Assembly: GCF_013402915.1 (NCBI RefSeq)
Contig: NC_050720.1
Span: forward strand, 1,116,001 to 1,180,000
DNA: 64,000 nt
Direction: 5' to 3'
Origin: Zygotorulaspora mrakii
Taxonomy: Eukaryota > Ascomycota > Saccharomycetes > Saccharomycetales > Saccharomycetaceae
The position numbers and the translations under genes were made by a program. This document shows positions 9,593 to 19,602 of the stretch, piece by piece. Position 1 is the stretch's first letter, and the number at the start of each line of letters is the position of its first letter. The notes under the pieces were generated by a model. That model saw only the letters and a list, made by a program, of their open reading frames with translations, had not been told where the DNA came from and did no database searches.

Positions 9593-10364
9593 CTTGGAAA
9601 TCACCTGAAGTACTCCTATAGCTTTTCACTTATTTTTCAAAAGTGTTTGTTATTCTTCAAAGTAAGCCCTTTAACATGATTTAATCGCCTAGTTGCGAAA
9701 AACGGCATACACGCCGCATCTACACATAAGCTTCAAAAGCCAAGAAGAGTGCATCAAGAGAACCTATCATGATCATTTGAGCTGTATTGACTTGTGGAAA
9801 AAACGCTTATCCTTGTAAGAAATCAAAACGTCTCGAGAGCTCGCTCTAGGGCTTTTTTTGAGCGATAAATGCCCATTTTTAGAACTTCGAATGTACAGCA
9901 TTTTTGTATCTTAAGTCCTATGAAGTTCTCATTTTTAGCTTTGCCCGCCGTATCATTGCTACCTGGTCCTAAGGGGTTCGTAGACTCATGTCGTATGTAT
10001 GTAGCGTTAATGAAACTCTTGACTGTTGTGTCGCGCAAATGATCAGTTCTTACCCATATTCATCTTTGAAAATACGTGAGAGCTTCCAAAAGATTTCTAG
10101 ATCTCCAGTGACTTCCCTATAATTGATTGAGCAACTTTAAAAAACCATTAAGCTTCATAGCTCTTTCATTATAGGATCGTATTGCACTATTTCCTGAAGA
10201 CCTAAATGATAAGCCCTACTTTTTAGGTGGATTGTTGATTATTGAAGGGGAACCAGTAGCTGTGTGGGAAGCTCATCAGCCCTGCACAAGGTCAAGTTCC
10301 AGTACTGAGGGACTCTAGTGGTCTTGTGAGGCCAGATAAAACCACAGGATTAACAGGAAACACT
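9593..10364. other. intergenic between RIM1 and the ATG36-like gene
   Basis: This is a divergent promoter region of 772 bases. Short open frames (for example 9823-10038 minus) have no coding character. No RNA gene or strong regulatory motif was recognised. Confidence 0.5.
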
Positions 10365-11210
10365 ATGTCATTTAATAACGGCTTTACGAGACGCTCAGGA
10401 TCTCGATCTGCGATACAGGCAACTATAGCAAGTGCAAATGTTCAGTCGGAACATGGGTATGGGTACGATGTAGATAGTATTGAGGCATTCGATGATGTCA
10501 GAGTACTGAATAACCCAGATACGGAAAGTTATGGCATTTCAACAAGCGAGGAATCAAGAAATGGAGCAGTTGTTTATGAACTGAGATCGGAAGAATTTGC
10601 GATACTCTCTACAGAGAGTTCATCATCTTCGGAGATCAACCAGCCAACAACGGAAAACCTGTTGGTATGCTCTGTACCATCGAGCAACTCTCAACGGATC
10701 GACGAGTGGTGTATGAACAACGAGCTGGACGATTTTGGAGAGCATCAAAAACATGCACTGACTAGTCTGAGGGTCCAAGATGTGATACAGTCATGGGGGG
10801 TTGATCAAGCACCCAACAAAAGTTTCGGGAGAGATCTTCAAGCTGAGTATCAGCTCAAAGGAGACCCATATGAGAATTATGCCAGCAAGATGTTGCAGGA
10901 ACTCAACGGCGACCAGCTGTTCAAAGTTAAACAACTTACAAAAGAACTATTACCACTATTGAGAAACAGTCGTCGCTCGCATTCCGTGTTTACACATAGA
11001 TTTCGAAATATCCCATCTGTGTTTTCTCAGCGAGATTTGATACTGACGTTTTCTTTGCAGTACAATGAATCAGAAAGTTCAAGCACAACTTTTCTAGATA
11101 AGTTTTCATCAGTGTCTCTGGATGATGGTATCTCCATCTCTAGTCAGGGAAACAGTTCATGGTTGGGCTGGACATTGGTACCAAGATTCACAGATAATGA
11201 ATTATCATAA
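10365..11210 (+). CDS. ATG36: ATG36-like protein (pexophagy receptor candidate), 281 aa
   Basis: The identification rests on synteny and size, not on sequence recognition. In S. cerevisiae, ATG36 (YJL185C, 293 aa) is convergent with MNN5, which is divergent from SWE1. Here the same arrangement is seen, with SYP1 interleaved as expected from the chromosome III partner segment. Atg36 links peroxisomes, through Pex3, to Atg8/Atg11 for degradation. The protein is polar and mostly disordered-looking, with acidic and Ser-rich N-terminal parts. A more ordered segment follows at about residues 135-245, and the C-terminal tail contains SSWLGWTLVPRF. WTLV or WLGW in that tail could be an Atg8-interacting motif (inference). 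The start chosen is ATG 10365; the GTG 13 codons upstream is unlikely in a nuclear yeast gene. Confidence 0.5.
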   Translation: MSFNNGFTRRSGSRSAIQATIASANVQSEHGYGYDVDSIEAFDDVRVLNNPDTESYGISTSEESRNGAVVYELRSEEFAILSTESSSSSEINQPTTENLLVCSVPSSNSQRIDEWCMNNELDDFGEHQKHALTSLRVQDVIQSWGVDQAPNKSFGRDLQAEYQLKGDPYENYASKMLQELNGDQLFKVKQLTKELLPLLRNSRRSHSVFTHRFRNIPSVFSQRDLILTFSLQYNESESSSTTFLDKFSSVSLDDGISISSQGNSSWLGWTLVPRFTDNELS

Positions 11211-11316
11211 CAGCAGGATAAGGGAGGGGAAAGAAATATACATTCTTAGTTCATATGGGTCATTTAATAATTACATACAAAAAATAGCACTATTTTACCT
11301 TGAGGTTTCGTGTCTA

Positions 11317-13782
11317 TCAAGATAATCCATTATAATTACCGGCGGTTATAGTTCTTGTTGAGATAACATCATTCCATGGTCCACCGAAGGGATCGTTTTC
11401 ATCCAGCTCTTGGTATTTGATAGAAATATCACTACCGATACCGACTTCCCCTTTACTTTGGTCACGTATAGTGAATTTAGTTATAACGCCATTTTCTGTT
11501 TCTTGAGCAGGACCATCAGTTAAAAATCTTGCGATTAACCTTTGTTCTCCGTCTCTATTCAAGACTGTAGGTCCTTTAAATCTCCATGCTATTCTCTTTT
11601 TTTCTTTACTGAATGAACCCTGTGGTTTTGAAAGAGCGCTTGTTGCATTTGCCCCTTGAATTGACACGAGCACAGTTAAATCATCTAAGATAATCTGTTT
11701 TGTCTGATTCGAAACTGTTGGCGACATCTTTATAGTTAACACAACACTAGCTTGAGTGGCTTCAAATCTCCATACCGGATGTATGACTATCGGAGCGGTC
11801 GGTTCTTTCATTGAATATTTTATTGCTCCCAATGTTCTGGAATTAATGAACTGAGGGCTTACTTTGAAATTCTCGATATCAACTCGTTCAACAAAAGCCT
11901 GGTTCAAGATAACTTTGGAAAGATTAGCGGCATTATCGATCCTTAAATTAATGCCAATTGGTAATGGTGTATTCAATGCAGCGTTAGTCATGTAACTGAA
12001 AGCAATTTCACCAATCAACTGAGAATCTTTTAAAATTCCGTCTTTGAAAGTTGCATTGATAACCTCGGCTATACTTGCGCTTAATCCAAAATCGGGCACC
12101 TCCAAATAACTATGTTGAAACACATTCTGACCTATCAAAGATGCAGAAGACCCAGTAGTTTGGGGATTTAGCATAGTTAAGCTTCCTGTGATTTGTGAAG
12201 TTAATTGCGGTGCATCCTTTTGCATAGATGTTCCATTACCAGGAGACGCCTCTGGTGATGACAGCGGCTCTGAATTCTTGATATTGGTCGTGTGCTTCCT
12301 GGAAGGTGGAAGAGCTGGCGCGCGGATGTGCAAAGCTTTTGCATCTACCTGACCTTGTTGATAATTTTGTTGCGTTGGCAAAATATTTCTTTCAGGAGAA
12401 GCTGATTGAGGGGGCTCGCTAGGTAGAGCTTTTGTTTTTAATTGTGGTTGCAATGGTGGTTGACTCATTGATAAAGGTGTCCGCGACATATCCCGCTGAG
12501 AATCCAATTTTTGTGGAGTTTCTGGGCGTGGAGAGTTCTCTTCATGGTCTGTTTCACTTGCACCAATTGGGGTCCCAGATTGAAAAGATTGTGCTGTACT
12601 AGTACGGTTTACTGCCCTGTACAAAGAATCGGATTCTCTTGAACTTTGAATTGTCGAACGGCGTCGTGCCGTTTGGTCGTGAGTTTCGCTTGGAATTGGA
12701 CTTTGAGGTTGACTTGTTGAAGAAGTTTTTGTTGAAGATCTGTCCCTCGTTGATGAATGAGTGATCTCACCTTCTACAAGGGGAGAGCCAACATCTTTGT
12801 TGAATATCGTTGACCTCTTATTCTTTAATTTGTTTCTACTGAAGATTGAACCCATTTTAGACTTCAATTTATTTGTAGATTTTTTATTCCCCAGTGAAGA
12901 GTTATTGTTGGAGTCAGAAAAATCTTGATTCATTAAATCATGATGCAAGACCGAGGAACCGGATGTGAATCGATTCCCAAAAGTGCTTTTACGTTTCGTT
13001 TTATGGTCCTCCAACTTTTGAGTTGGTAAAGCTTCAAACTTGTATCTACTCGACTCACGAGCAAACCTATTAATTTCCTTTTGAGAATCAAACTCTAAAA
13101 GTTTTGTCATTGATACCTCACTTTTCTTGGAATAGTTCAAAAGATAATCACTTACAGCAGTTTGATATCTTATAGAGGTGTTTTTCAAGGTTTCCAAGCG
13201 ATTGAAATCAATATTCTCGAAGAGCTCAAATAGATAAGGAACCTCAGAGTCCCATTGCTTGTTTGCCTCTTCGAGTTTGGTATTAGAATTATGATTGCTT
13301 TGATGCGAATCCACTGCGGCAGCGATTTGACTCAATTTCGAATGAAGCTTTTTACTTTCGCTCCATTTTGTATCGTTTTCAGTCGATCTTTGTAATTCCC
13401 TGATAACCTCGTTGTCCACCGTGTGATAGAATTCCGTGGTTGCCTTCATATCTTCCTTCAGCCCCATAACTATAGTATCCCAAACAGACTGCAATTCCCC
13501 TAAAGATTCGAAATTAAATTGAGACATCTCCTGAGTAGATAGCACTTTATTCTCTACCATCTGCTGTTTGAGCAGCTTGTTCAGATCCTCATTTTCAGTA
13601 ATAATCTTTCGCAATTGTTGTGCGTAGCTCCTTTTCAATTGGGAAACTTCATTAAACAGGAGATAAAATTCCTTATTAATTAATTTGGCTTGTGAAAGTC
13701 TAATCCTTATGACCTCTGTTGCTTCCGAGGGACTCTTCGTCGTCAATATGCTATCCGCATACGCGGTTCTTTCGGCGGTCAT
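11317..13782 (-). CDS. SYP1: Syp1-like F-BAR/muHD endocytic adaptor (821 aa)
   Basis: An early endocytic-site protein that binds membrane and cargo and regulates septins at the bud neck. From ATG 13782 the first 260 or so residues form the coiled, charged F-BAR region (RAYADSILTTKSP, then long helices with EVSQLKRSYAQQLRKI). A Ser/Pro/Gln-rich linker spans about 260-570. The C-terminal 250 residues form the mu-homology domain (begins near SYLEVPDFGLSASIAEVINA). Length is close to S. cerevisiae Syp1 (870 aa). Synteny RIM1-SYP1 matches YCR028C-A/YCR030C. It is convergent with the ATG36-like gene, about 105 bases apart, and in the same direction as MNN5. Confidence 0.93.
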   Translation of the reverse strand: MTAERTAYADSILTTKSPSEATEVIRIRLSQAKLINKEFYLLFNEVSQLKRSYAQQLRKIITENEDLNKLLKQQMVENKVLSTQEMSQFNFESLGELQSVWDTIVMGLKEDMKATTEFYHTVDNEVIRELQRSTENDTKWSESKKLHSKLSQIAAAVDSHQSNHNSNTKLEEANKQWDSEVPYLFELFENIDFNRLETLKNTSIRYQTAVSDYLLNYSKKSEVSMTKLLEFDSQKEINRFARESSRYKFEALPTQKLEDHKTKRKSTFGNRFTSGSSVLHHDLMNQDFSDSNNNSSLGNKKSTNKLKSKMGSIFSRNKLKNKRSTIFNKDVGSPLVEGEITHSSTRDRSSTKTSSTSQPQSPIPSETHDQTARRRSTIQSSRESDSLYRAVNRTSTAQSFQSGTPIGASETDHEENSPRPETPQKLDSQRDMSRTPLSMSQPPLQPQLKTKALPSEPPQSASPERNILPTQQNYQQGQVDAKALHIRAPALPPSRKHTTNIKNSEPLSSPEASPGNGTSMQKDAPQLTSQITGSLTMLNPQTTGSSASLIGQNVFQHSYLEVPDFGLSASIAEVINATFKDGILKDSQLIGEIAFSYMTNAALNTPLPIGINLRIDNAANLSKVILNQAFVERVDIENFKVSPQFINSRTLGAIKYSMKEPTAPIVIHPVWRFEATQASVVLTIKMSPTVSNQTKQIILDDLTVLVSIQGANATSALSKPQGSFSKEKKRIAWRFKGPTVLNRDGEQRLIARFLTDGPAQETENGVITKFTIRDQSKGEVGIGSDISIKYQELDENDPFGGPWNDVISTRTITAGNYNGLS

Positions 13783-14038
13783 GTTGTCAAAACACCCCTC
13801 AACTTCTTAATATGATAACAATCTAACAAGCAATCACCCTTGATTAGTTTCAATGCTTGTTGTCCCCCTTCAACGATTCTTCAAAAACTTGAATAGGAGA
13901 TATCCTCTTTGTCTAATGACATTTTGAATATCGGCAATCATGTTATACGATATTACATTTGATCTATATAATTAAAAGCACAATAAAAAATCAATGAATG
14001 CATTTCTATATTAGATGGTAGGTGTTTTTCAAGGTAGG

Positions 14039-15799
14039 CTAGCTATTACCTAGATATTCCTGATGAGTTTGGTTGAGGAATTCGACACGATCATCAAGAT
14101 ACTTGCACATGTTATTCCGTTCTTCATTATTAAACTTTTCACGATAATATTTGAAATCGATTGGCAGCGAATCTGGGCTGCACAAGTACCTTTGGTAGGC
14201 TTTATAATTGAACAGCTCCAGATCAAAGCCTTTCAAAACATCGTAGCGTGTGAATGCTCTGAAATGTTCTCTATCCTTGTTCATGTGAATATCTTCGGTG
14301 GCCATTTCATACGGATCAAACTTGTGGTAGCTTATATGAGCGAACATTACACCAACGTTATTACCCTTAGTTGGCTTCATTAAAGAGTCCATGAAATCGG
14401 AGTTGTAAGAGTACTTGGGATTGTACACAGAAAACTCTTCCAAGTTCTCTTCGACATACCGCTTGGCCCTTTGGTATTGATCATAGTCCTGCTGAAAGTT
14501 ATGTTGATATAACGAAATACCATGGTAGTCCGCATTGTGGTCTCTATAGCCGTCGAGCGTCAGTTTTGTTTTTACTTGGTAATATGTCATGTTCAAGGCA
14601 TACGCAGCTGCAACGAAAGTCTCTTTATCGCCTTCACCCGAGGTACCTTGCGACAGCATTCTGTAGTACCAACGAGAATGAACATTGTAGTAGGTCGCTA
14701 AGATCAATGTTGACAGATGTTCAACTTTATTCATCAGCAGTTGACCAGATTCGGAACTTAGGTCAGGTATAAAACCTTCTAGATCGTGCATGGGTACTTC
14801 AGTTTTGTAATCCGGCTTGGAAGATGTATCCTCGTATCTTGAAATAGGTGAAATATCATCACCCATGTATCTTACTCTGGTGGATAAATCATATTCAATC
14901 CCGGCAACCTTATAAAATGCTGGAGTAGTCGCACGTCTCCACATATCCGGCCATAGAATCAATCCCTTCTCTTTAAACAACGGCTTATCAAACACACGAT
15001 CAATATTTTCTAATGGCAAACTGTCCGCATCTAAGAATAAAACCTCGCGAAAACTTGATATCAAAAGCCCAATCAATTTATATTGATATCTCTCAATTTT
15101 TAATTTACTGATCAAGTCTTGCGGTAAAACATCTGAAAAAAAAACGCACTTGGCATTCAATTTCGGCAGTACGTTATCACAGTAATCATCATCACCTTCA
15201 TCTTCCGGTGGTACTATCACTTCTACAGGTAACGTAGAATTCATTTCTCTCAGGGTCTCCAACATTGAAATTGAGATAACGGAGAATCTCCCCCCACCGA
15301 TGGTGACAATACCTCTCTCGTTTGGCCATAGCTTTTTAACGTCCTCTGGGGACACTTGTAAATTCAAATGCATCTTCTCCACAAACTGTGTGTGCTTTTT
15401 CTTCAAGTCATCCAGCAGCTCATTTGGCGGATGCATGCAACTATCCAAATTTTGGTAAGATGCTTTTCTTAACACTTCCTCGCTGGATGCGCCTGAAATG
15501 TCACCTTCATGACATCCTGCCTCGCCCCTCATTTCCTTGATATCGGGTCGAGGAAGCGGTTCGTATTTACTCAGAGCATCAAACAGTTTGAAATAATATC
15601 GATCTGGACTGAATTCCAGGGGACCAGATGTCCAAACTTTTCTTCCGTTGGATACAATGCTATCCGGAAGCGAGTCCTGGTAGTAAAGTATTGTCACAAA
15701 CACGTAGATGATAATCGCCACCACTAAATATCGAAAAGTCATCCGCTTATACATTTTATTAGCCCGTATCCTGCTTCCGATCAGACGTATGACAGACAT
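14039..15799 (-). CDS. MNN5: alpha-1,2-mannosyltransferase, Mnn2/Mnn5 family (586 aa)
   Basis: A Golgi type II membrane enzyme that adds alpha-1,2-mannose branches to N-linked mannan outer chains. The start is ATG 15799, giving 586 aa, the same length as S. cerevisiae Mnn5; an upstream in-frame TTG (15835) is rejected. A short basic cytosolic tail precedes a single membrane anchor at about residues 22-40 (YLVVAIIIYVFVTILYY). The catalytic domain carries a DxD metal/GDP-mannose motif, LDADSLP, at residues 257-259. Divergent arrangement with SWE1 matches S. cerevisiae YJL186W/YJL187C, which favours MNN5 over MNN2. A single pre-duplication gene could stand for both. Confidence 0.92.
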   Translation of the reverse strand: MSVIRLIGSRIRANKMYKRMTFRYLVVAIIIYVFVTILYYQDSLPDSIVSNGRKVWTSGPLEFSPDRYYFKLFDALSKYEPLPRPDIKEMRGEAGCHEGDISGASSEEVLRKASYQNLDSCMHPPNELLDDLKKKHTQFVEKMHLNLQVSPEDVKKLWPNERGIVTIGGGRFSVISISMLETLREMNSTLPVEVIVPPEDEGDDDYCDNVLPKLNAKCVFFSDVLPQDLISKLKIERYQYKLIGLLISSFREVLFLDADSLPLENIDRVFDKPLFKEKGLILWPDMWRRATTPAFYKVAGIEYDLSTRVRYMGDDISPISRYEDTSSKPDYKTEVPMHDLEGFIPDLSSESGQLLMNKVEHLSTLILATYYNVHSRWYYRMLSQGTSGEGDKETFVAAAYALNMTYYQVKTKLTLDGYRDHNADYHGISLYQHNFQQDYDQYQRAKRYVEENLEEFSVYNPKYSYNSDFMDSLMKPTKGNNVGVMFAHISYHKFDPYEMATEDIHMNKDREHFRAFTRYDVLKGFDLELFNYKAYQRYLCSPDSLPIDFKYYREKFNNEERNNMCKYLDDRVEFLNQTHQEYLGNS

Positions 15800-16333
15800 T
15801 GCAACAATGCAATAAGCTTTGTTACGTAAACTCAATCAGCGGGTTACGAACGAACCCTTGAAGCCTAACCTACACAACCCACAAACTTTAATGGCTTAAA
15901 ACGTGGCCAGTTTTGGTTATATATAGCACCGCCCGTGTTTAGAGACCTACAGCAAAACCCTACTTGCTCAACATTTTCAAAGCTGCGACATTTGATTTCA
16001 ACGATGGCTTTCTGATAACGAGTATTTTCAAAAAGTTTGAGTTTTTCCGTTTGGGATTGCAAATTCGAAAAAACAACTCATTGGCAACGAAACACGAAAG
16101 ATTTATAAAAGTGACATGAAGGAGACGCGAAAACACGAAGATGAATGAAGTAATGTTTGGCGCTTGGACAAGTGATTGAGAGTTCAGAGAGTGTGAGATT
16201 ATTGACGAATGTTTTGAAGGAGTTGAAATGGATGCGTGCTTGTTATATAGTATATTTGCCGGTGTTTAATGTAATTCGGATAATTATATGATGGGACATT
16301 GGCACTCGAGGTGCAAGAGAGGCGGATTGGTGA
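15800..16333. other. divergent intergenic MNN5/SWE1
   Basis: This is a promoter region of 534 bases. It contains the SCB/MCB-like cluster annotated separately. No further gene was recognised. Confidence 0.5.
16093..16140 (+). promoter_or_regulatory. SBF/MBF (SCB/MCB-like) site cluster upstream of SWE1
   Basis: Within 48 bases the plus strand has CACGAAA (16093-16099), ACGCGAAAA (16125-16133) and CACGAAG (16134-16140). They lie about 190-240 bases upstream of the SWE1 ATG. CRCGAAA is the Swi4-Swi6 (SBF) core and ACGCG the MBF core. SWE1 is a G1/S-transcribed gene in S. cerevisiae, so the context fits. Confidence 0.6.
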
Positions 16334-18640
16334 ATGCATATACCATTGATGGCGGGAAATTACAAAATACGAATAGATCGGGAGCCTGTTATCGAGGAAG
16401 AGAGGGAAGAGGAAGAAGAGGAAGACTTTGAAATGTTCCAAACTGAAAGAGAAGCAGTGGGCAGGAGTGGTCTCGACGATATTGGTGATGATAAGGGTGA
16501 CCAAGCGGGCTCCAACAACTTGAAATTCTATCCTTATTCGAATAGTGGGCTGACAAGAAGTGTAGGCACGTTGAACCTGTCGCTGAGCAACACAGAACTG
16601 CCGAAACAGGTGTCAAGGAGATTGGGGGATATCAAAGAGGAGGAGCAAGTAGGAAGTGGTGTAGACGAATTCATCAAAGGGTGGTCGCCGTTCAATGAGG
16701 ATGCGCCTACCACGCCTACCACCACTACGTTTGGTAAACAGAGCCTAAAAAACGAATTGTCGCCATTCGTTAACGATCCGGATATACTGAGGAAGTGGAA
16801 ATTCAAGTCATCGCTTTCGAAGACGCCGATTAACGCAAAGGAGGAGGAAAAGATTTCACCGTCATGGCAAGATAACGACGTTCCTGATCAATCTGCTTTT
16901 CTTTCTCCCAGAGGACTTGTTTCGAAAGTGACACAAGCCAAAGCTGATGCGAGTTTTCCAAAAAAACTCTCAATCCTGAATACACCCGTTAAGAAGTCCC
17001 CAGTAATGGATACCTCCCGAATCAGCAATTCTTTAATGGACTCTCCAAATTACCTCAATCAGAGTAACTTCACTCAAAACACGTCATTTTTTATTCAATC
17101 ACCATCAGTTCGATTCCTGCCACAATTATATGTTGAAGAGTCACCATTCGACTCATTCACAAATACAGAATTGAACAAAAAGAGCGCAAAGGTACGAAAC
17201 TCACAATCACCCGCACAACTTCATGTTAATCGTTACAAGAAGATTAAGAAATCAAGAAACTCAGTTTTGCTAAACAATGAAGAGCTCACAAATAGTTTAC
17301 AACAATTTACGGATGATCTTTATGGTACTGAAAATGAAAATGACAATGGGCATGAGAACGCGAATGAGAATGATAATGAAAACGATTTCGAAAGCAGCAA
17401 AATTGGCGAGGATGATCTTTCATTTTTCAACAACTTTAGGCCCCGGTTAAGCAATCTTTCTAATGATATTGACAGTTGTTCAAGTACAGATACTACACCA
17501 ACAAGAAAAAAAACACTTTTGAACAATAATATGAAAACGATAGAATCATCACCATCTCCTTTGAAGACGAGAAGATTTATCAATGCCAAGATAAGTACCA
17601 ATCCAGATGCACATCTTTTTGAAAAGTTTAGCAATGTAATGGCGATTGGGGATGGTCAATTTTCGACTGTTTATCAAGTTACGTTTACTGAAACTAATAA
17701 GAAATATGCTGTAAAAGCGATCCAACCGAATAAATTTAATTCAATGAAGAGGATTCTACAGGAGATCAAGCTGCTATCAGAAATTAGTGAGACAAATTTA
17801 GATGAAGAGGGTAAAGAATATGTCATTGATTTTATAAGTTCATGGAATCATCAAACTTCTTTCTATGTTATGACTGAATTTTGTGAAAACGGTAATCTCG
17901 ATATTTTTTTGAGAGAACAGATTATTGCCAGGCAAGTAAGGCTTGAAGATTGGAGAATTTGGAAAATCATTGTTGAATTGAGTTTAGCCCTAAGATTCAT
18001 CCATGATTCGTGTCATATTGCTCATTTGGATTTAAAGCCAGCAAATGTATTGATTACATTTGAAGGTAATCTAAAACTAGGAGATTTTGGCATGGCAACT
18101 CACTTGCCATTAGAAGATCAAAGTTTTGAAAACGAGGGTGATAGAGAGTATATTGCACCGGAGATAATTTCAGAATGCGTTTACGATTTTAGGGCTGATA
18201 TCTTTTCTCTTGGACTAATGATTGTTGAAATTGCTGCAAATGTTGTATTACCAGATAATGGTAATGCATGGCACAAGTTACGTTCGGGCGACTTATCTGA
18301 TGCAGGACAATTGAGCGCAACAGACATTCATTCAAACTCCCTATTTTCCGATAATTCTAAAGTTGATACAAATTTGACAGAAATATCAGACTACCACAAT
18401 AATTTCAACGGTCAAAGGCAGAAACACAAGATCCCAGCATGGGTACCAAAATTTCTAATAGATGGTGAATCTTTGGAGAGGATGGTAAAATGGATGATTG
18501 AACCTGATTACAAGCGAAGACCAACTGCAAGTGAGATTCTAAATGCTGAGGAGTGTATATATGTTGAAATGACCCGTAAAGCTGGTGCCATAGTTCAAGA
18601 AGATGACTACGGTCCAAAACCTGGCTTTTTCATGGCATGA
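16334..18640 (+). CDS. SWE1: Wee1-family protein kinase Swe1 (768 aa)
   Basis: Inhibitory kinase that phosphorylates the conserved tyrosine of Cdc28 to delay mitosis in the morphogenesis checkpoint. The long N-terminal half is polar and Ser/Pro-rich with many SP and TP sites, consistent with regulated degradation. The kinase domain starts near residue 435. The glycine loop is degenerate (GDGQFSTVY). The catalytic Lys is K461 (YAVKAI). The catalytic loop HLDLKPAN has D566, K568 and N571. DFG is at 584-586, and EYIAPE follows. ATG 16334 is used; a second ATG at 16349 is equally possible. Length is close to S. cerevisiae Swe1 (819 aa). It is divergent from MNN5 as in S. cerevisiae. Confidence 0.95.
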   Translation: MHIPLMAGNYKIRIDREPVIEEEREEEEEEDFEMFQTEREAVGRSGLDDIGDDKGDQAGSNNLKFYPYSNSGLTRSVGTLNLSLSNTELPKQVSRRLGDIKEEEQVGSGVDEFIKGWSPFNEDAPTTPTTTTFGKQSLKNELSPFVNDPDILRKWKFKSSLSKTPINAKEEEKISPSWQDNDVPDQSAFLSPRGLVSKVTQAKADASFPKKLSILNTPVKKSPVMDTSRISNSLMDSPNYLNQSNFTQNTSFFIQSPSVRFLPQLYVEESPFDSFTNTELNKKSAKVRNSQSPAQLHVNRYKKIKKSRNSVLLNNEELTNSLQQFTDDLYGTENENDNGHENANENDNENDFESSKIGEDDLSFFNNFRPRLSNLSNDIDSCSSTDTTPTRKKTLLNNNMKTIESSPSPLKTRRFINAKISTNPDAHLFEKFSNVMAIGDGQFSTVYQVTFTETNKKYAVKAIQPNKFNSMKRILQEIKLLSEISETNLDEEGKEYVIDFISSWNHQTSFYVMTEFCENGNLDIFLREQIIARQVRLEDWRIWKIIVELSLALRFIHDSCHIAHLDLKPANVLITFEGNLKLGDFGMATHLPLEDQSFENEGDREYIAPEIISECVYDFRADIFSLGLMIVEIAANVVLPDNGNAWHKLRSGDLSDAGQLSATDIHSNSLFSDNSKVDTNLTEISDYHNNFNGQRQKHKIPAWVPKFLIDGESLERMVKWMIEPDYKRRPTASEILNAEECIYVEMTRKAGAIVQEDDYGPKPGFFMA

Positions 18641-19131
18641 CTGTTTTTTTTTTGCCATATTATTTTTTTGGCGCTGGCGTCGATCTCGAAAAAACGAAAA
18701 CGACAAATTTTATGTTGTATGTAACGGAATAGAATGTATAAAAGGAACAGTTGATTTTGAATTTGGAATCTTTAGTTTGCCAGATTAATTCACACGTAAT
18801 CTAATCGCGAGCACTAGCAAGAAAGTCGAAGACTGGGACGAGGGCGTCCTGAACAGATATCTCTAGTATTTGTTTACCTCCACAGCTTCTTGTTCTTCAG
18901 TGGTTCACAAAGCATGCATGATGACTTCAATAAACACAATTTTAAGCTAGATAGTATCTGAATACAATTTAATGATTTCAGTGTTTACAAATTTCTGATC
19001 CATGCACCTTGAAACTCTTGAAAAGAAAATTGAGAAGTTTTAATAACCGTTAAATTATATAGATATTGCTATAAAATCTTGGAAATGATAACATGAAAAA
19101 ACTGTTTGACAGAACAATGAAATAAGTCAGT
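18641..19131. other. convergent intergenic SWE1/RPL39
   Basis: This stretch of 491 bases between two 3' ends contains T-rich and A-rich tracts that could serve 3'-end formation. No gene or repeat was recognised. Confidence 0.5.
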
Positions 19132-19602
19132 TTAAATACCCAACTTCGTTCTTCTCCAGTGTCTTCTCTTAGCATTGTAACGGATAGTGTTACCAGTCTT
19201 TAATCTGACCCATTGTGGCAATGGTCTGTTTTGGTTCTTGGCCTTGGCCAATTTTTGTTTGACTCTGAAAGACTTTTGAGCCTGTTCAAAACACACAAAG
19301 TGAAACATGTTAGTAAATTGATACTCCACGATAAAATGAATTCAGAGAAATTTCTACCCTCGGGATTTTCATGCATCGCAGTTCCTGCTCCAATGAGCTA
19401 TGCGCTCTCCCCGATGTTATCGAATATTTGCAGTCCGCCCATATCACATTTGCTAGCATAGTGTAATGCTTATTCTTTGTCTGTTCCGTCTATAGCTAGT
19501 GTGGAATTCATAGTGGTTTTGGCTTGGTTTCTTTCTGATGCTCCCCTTGTGGATAAATCCTCACATTCTGTTCATTACAGTAGTCTTATAACATACAGCC
19601 AT
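19132..19602 (-). CDS. RPL39: 60S ribosomal protein eL39, two exons (51 aa)
   Basis: Small basic protein of the large subunit lining the exit tunnel. Exon 1 is only six bases (ATGGCT, 19602-19597) and exon 2 is 19281-19132. The 315-base intron (19596-19282) begins GTATGT, has branch point TACTAAC at 19315-19309 and ends in CAG. The spliced product starts [17 protein letters not shown] and contains [19 protein letters not shown], matching RPL39 over its whole 51-residue length. The S. cerevisiae gene (YJL189W) has an intron at the same point. It is divergent from RPS22, as YJL189W/YJL190C are in S. cerevisiae. Confidence 0.97.

Noticed and set aside
16199..16504. Minus-strand 101-codon frame at the SWE1 start
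   Set aside because: It is antisense to the acidic SWE1 N-terminus and has no recognisable product.
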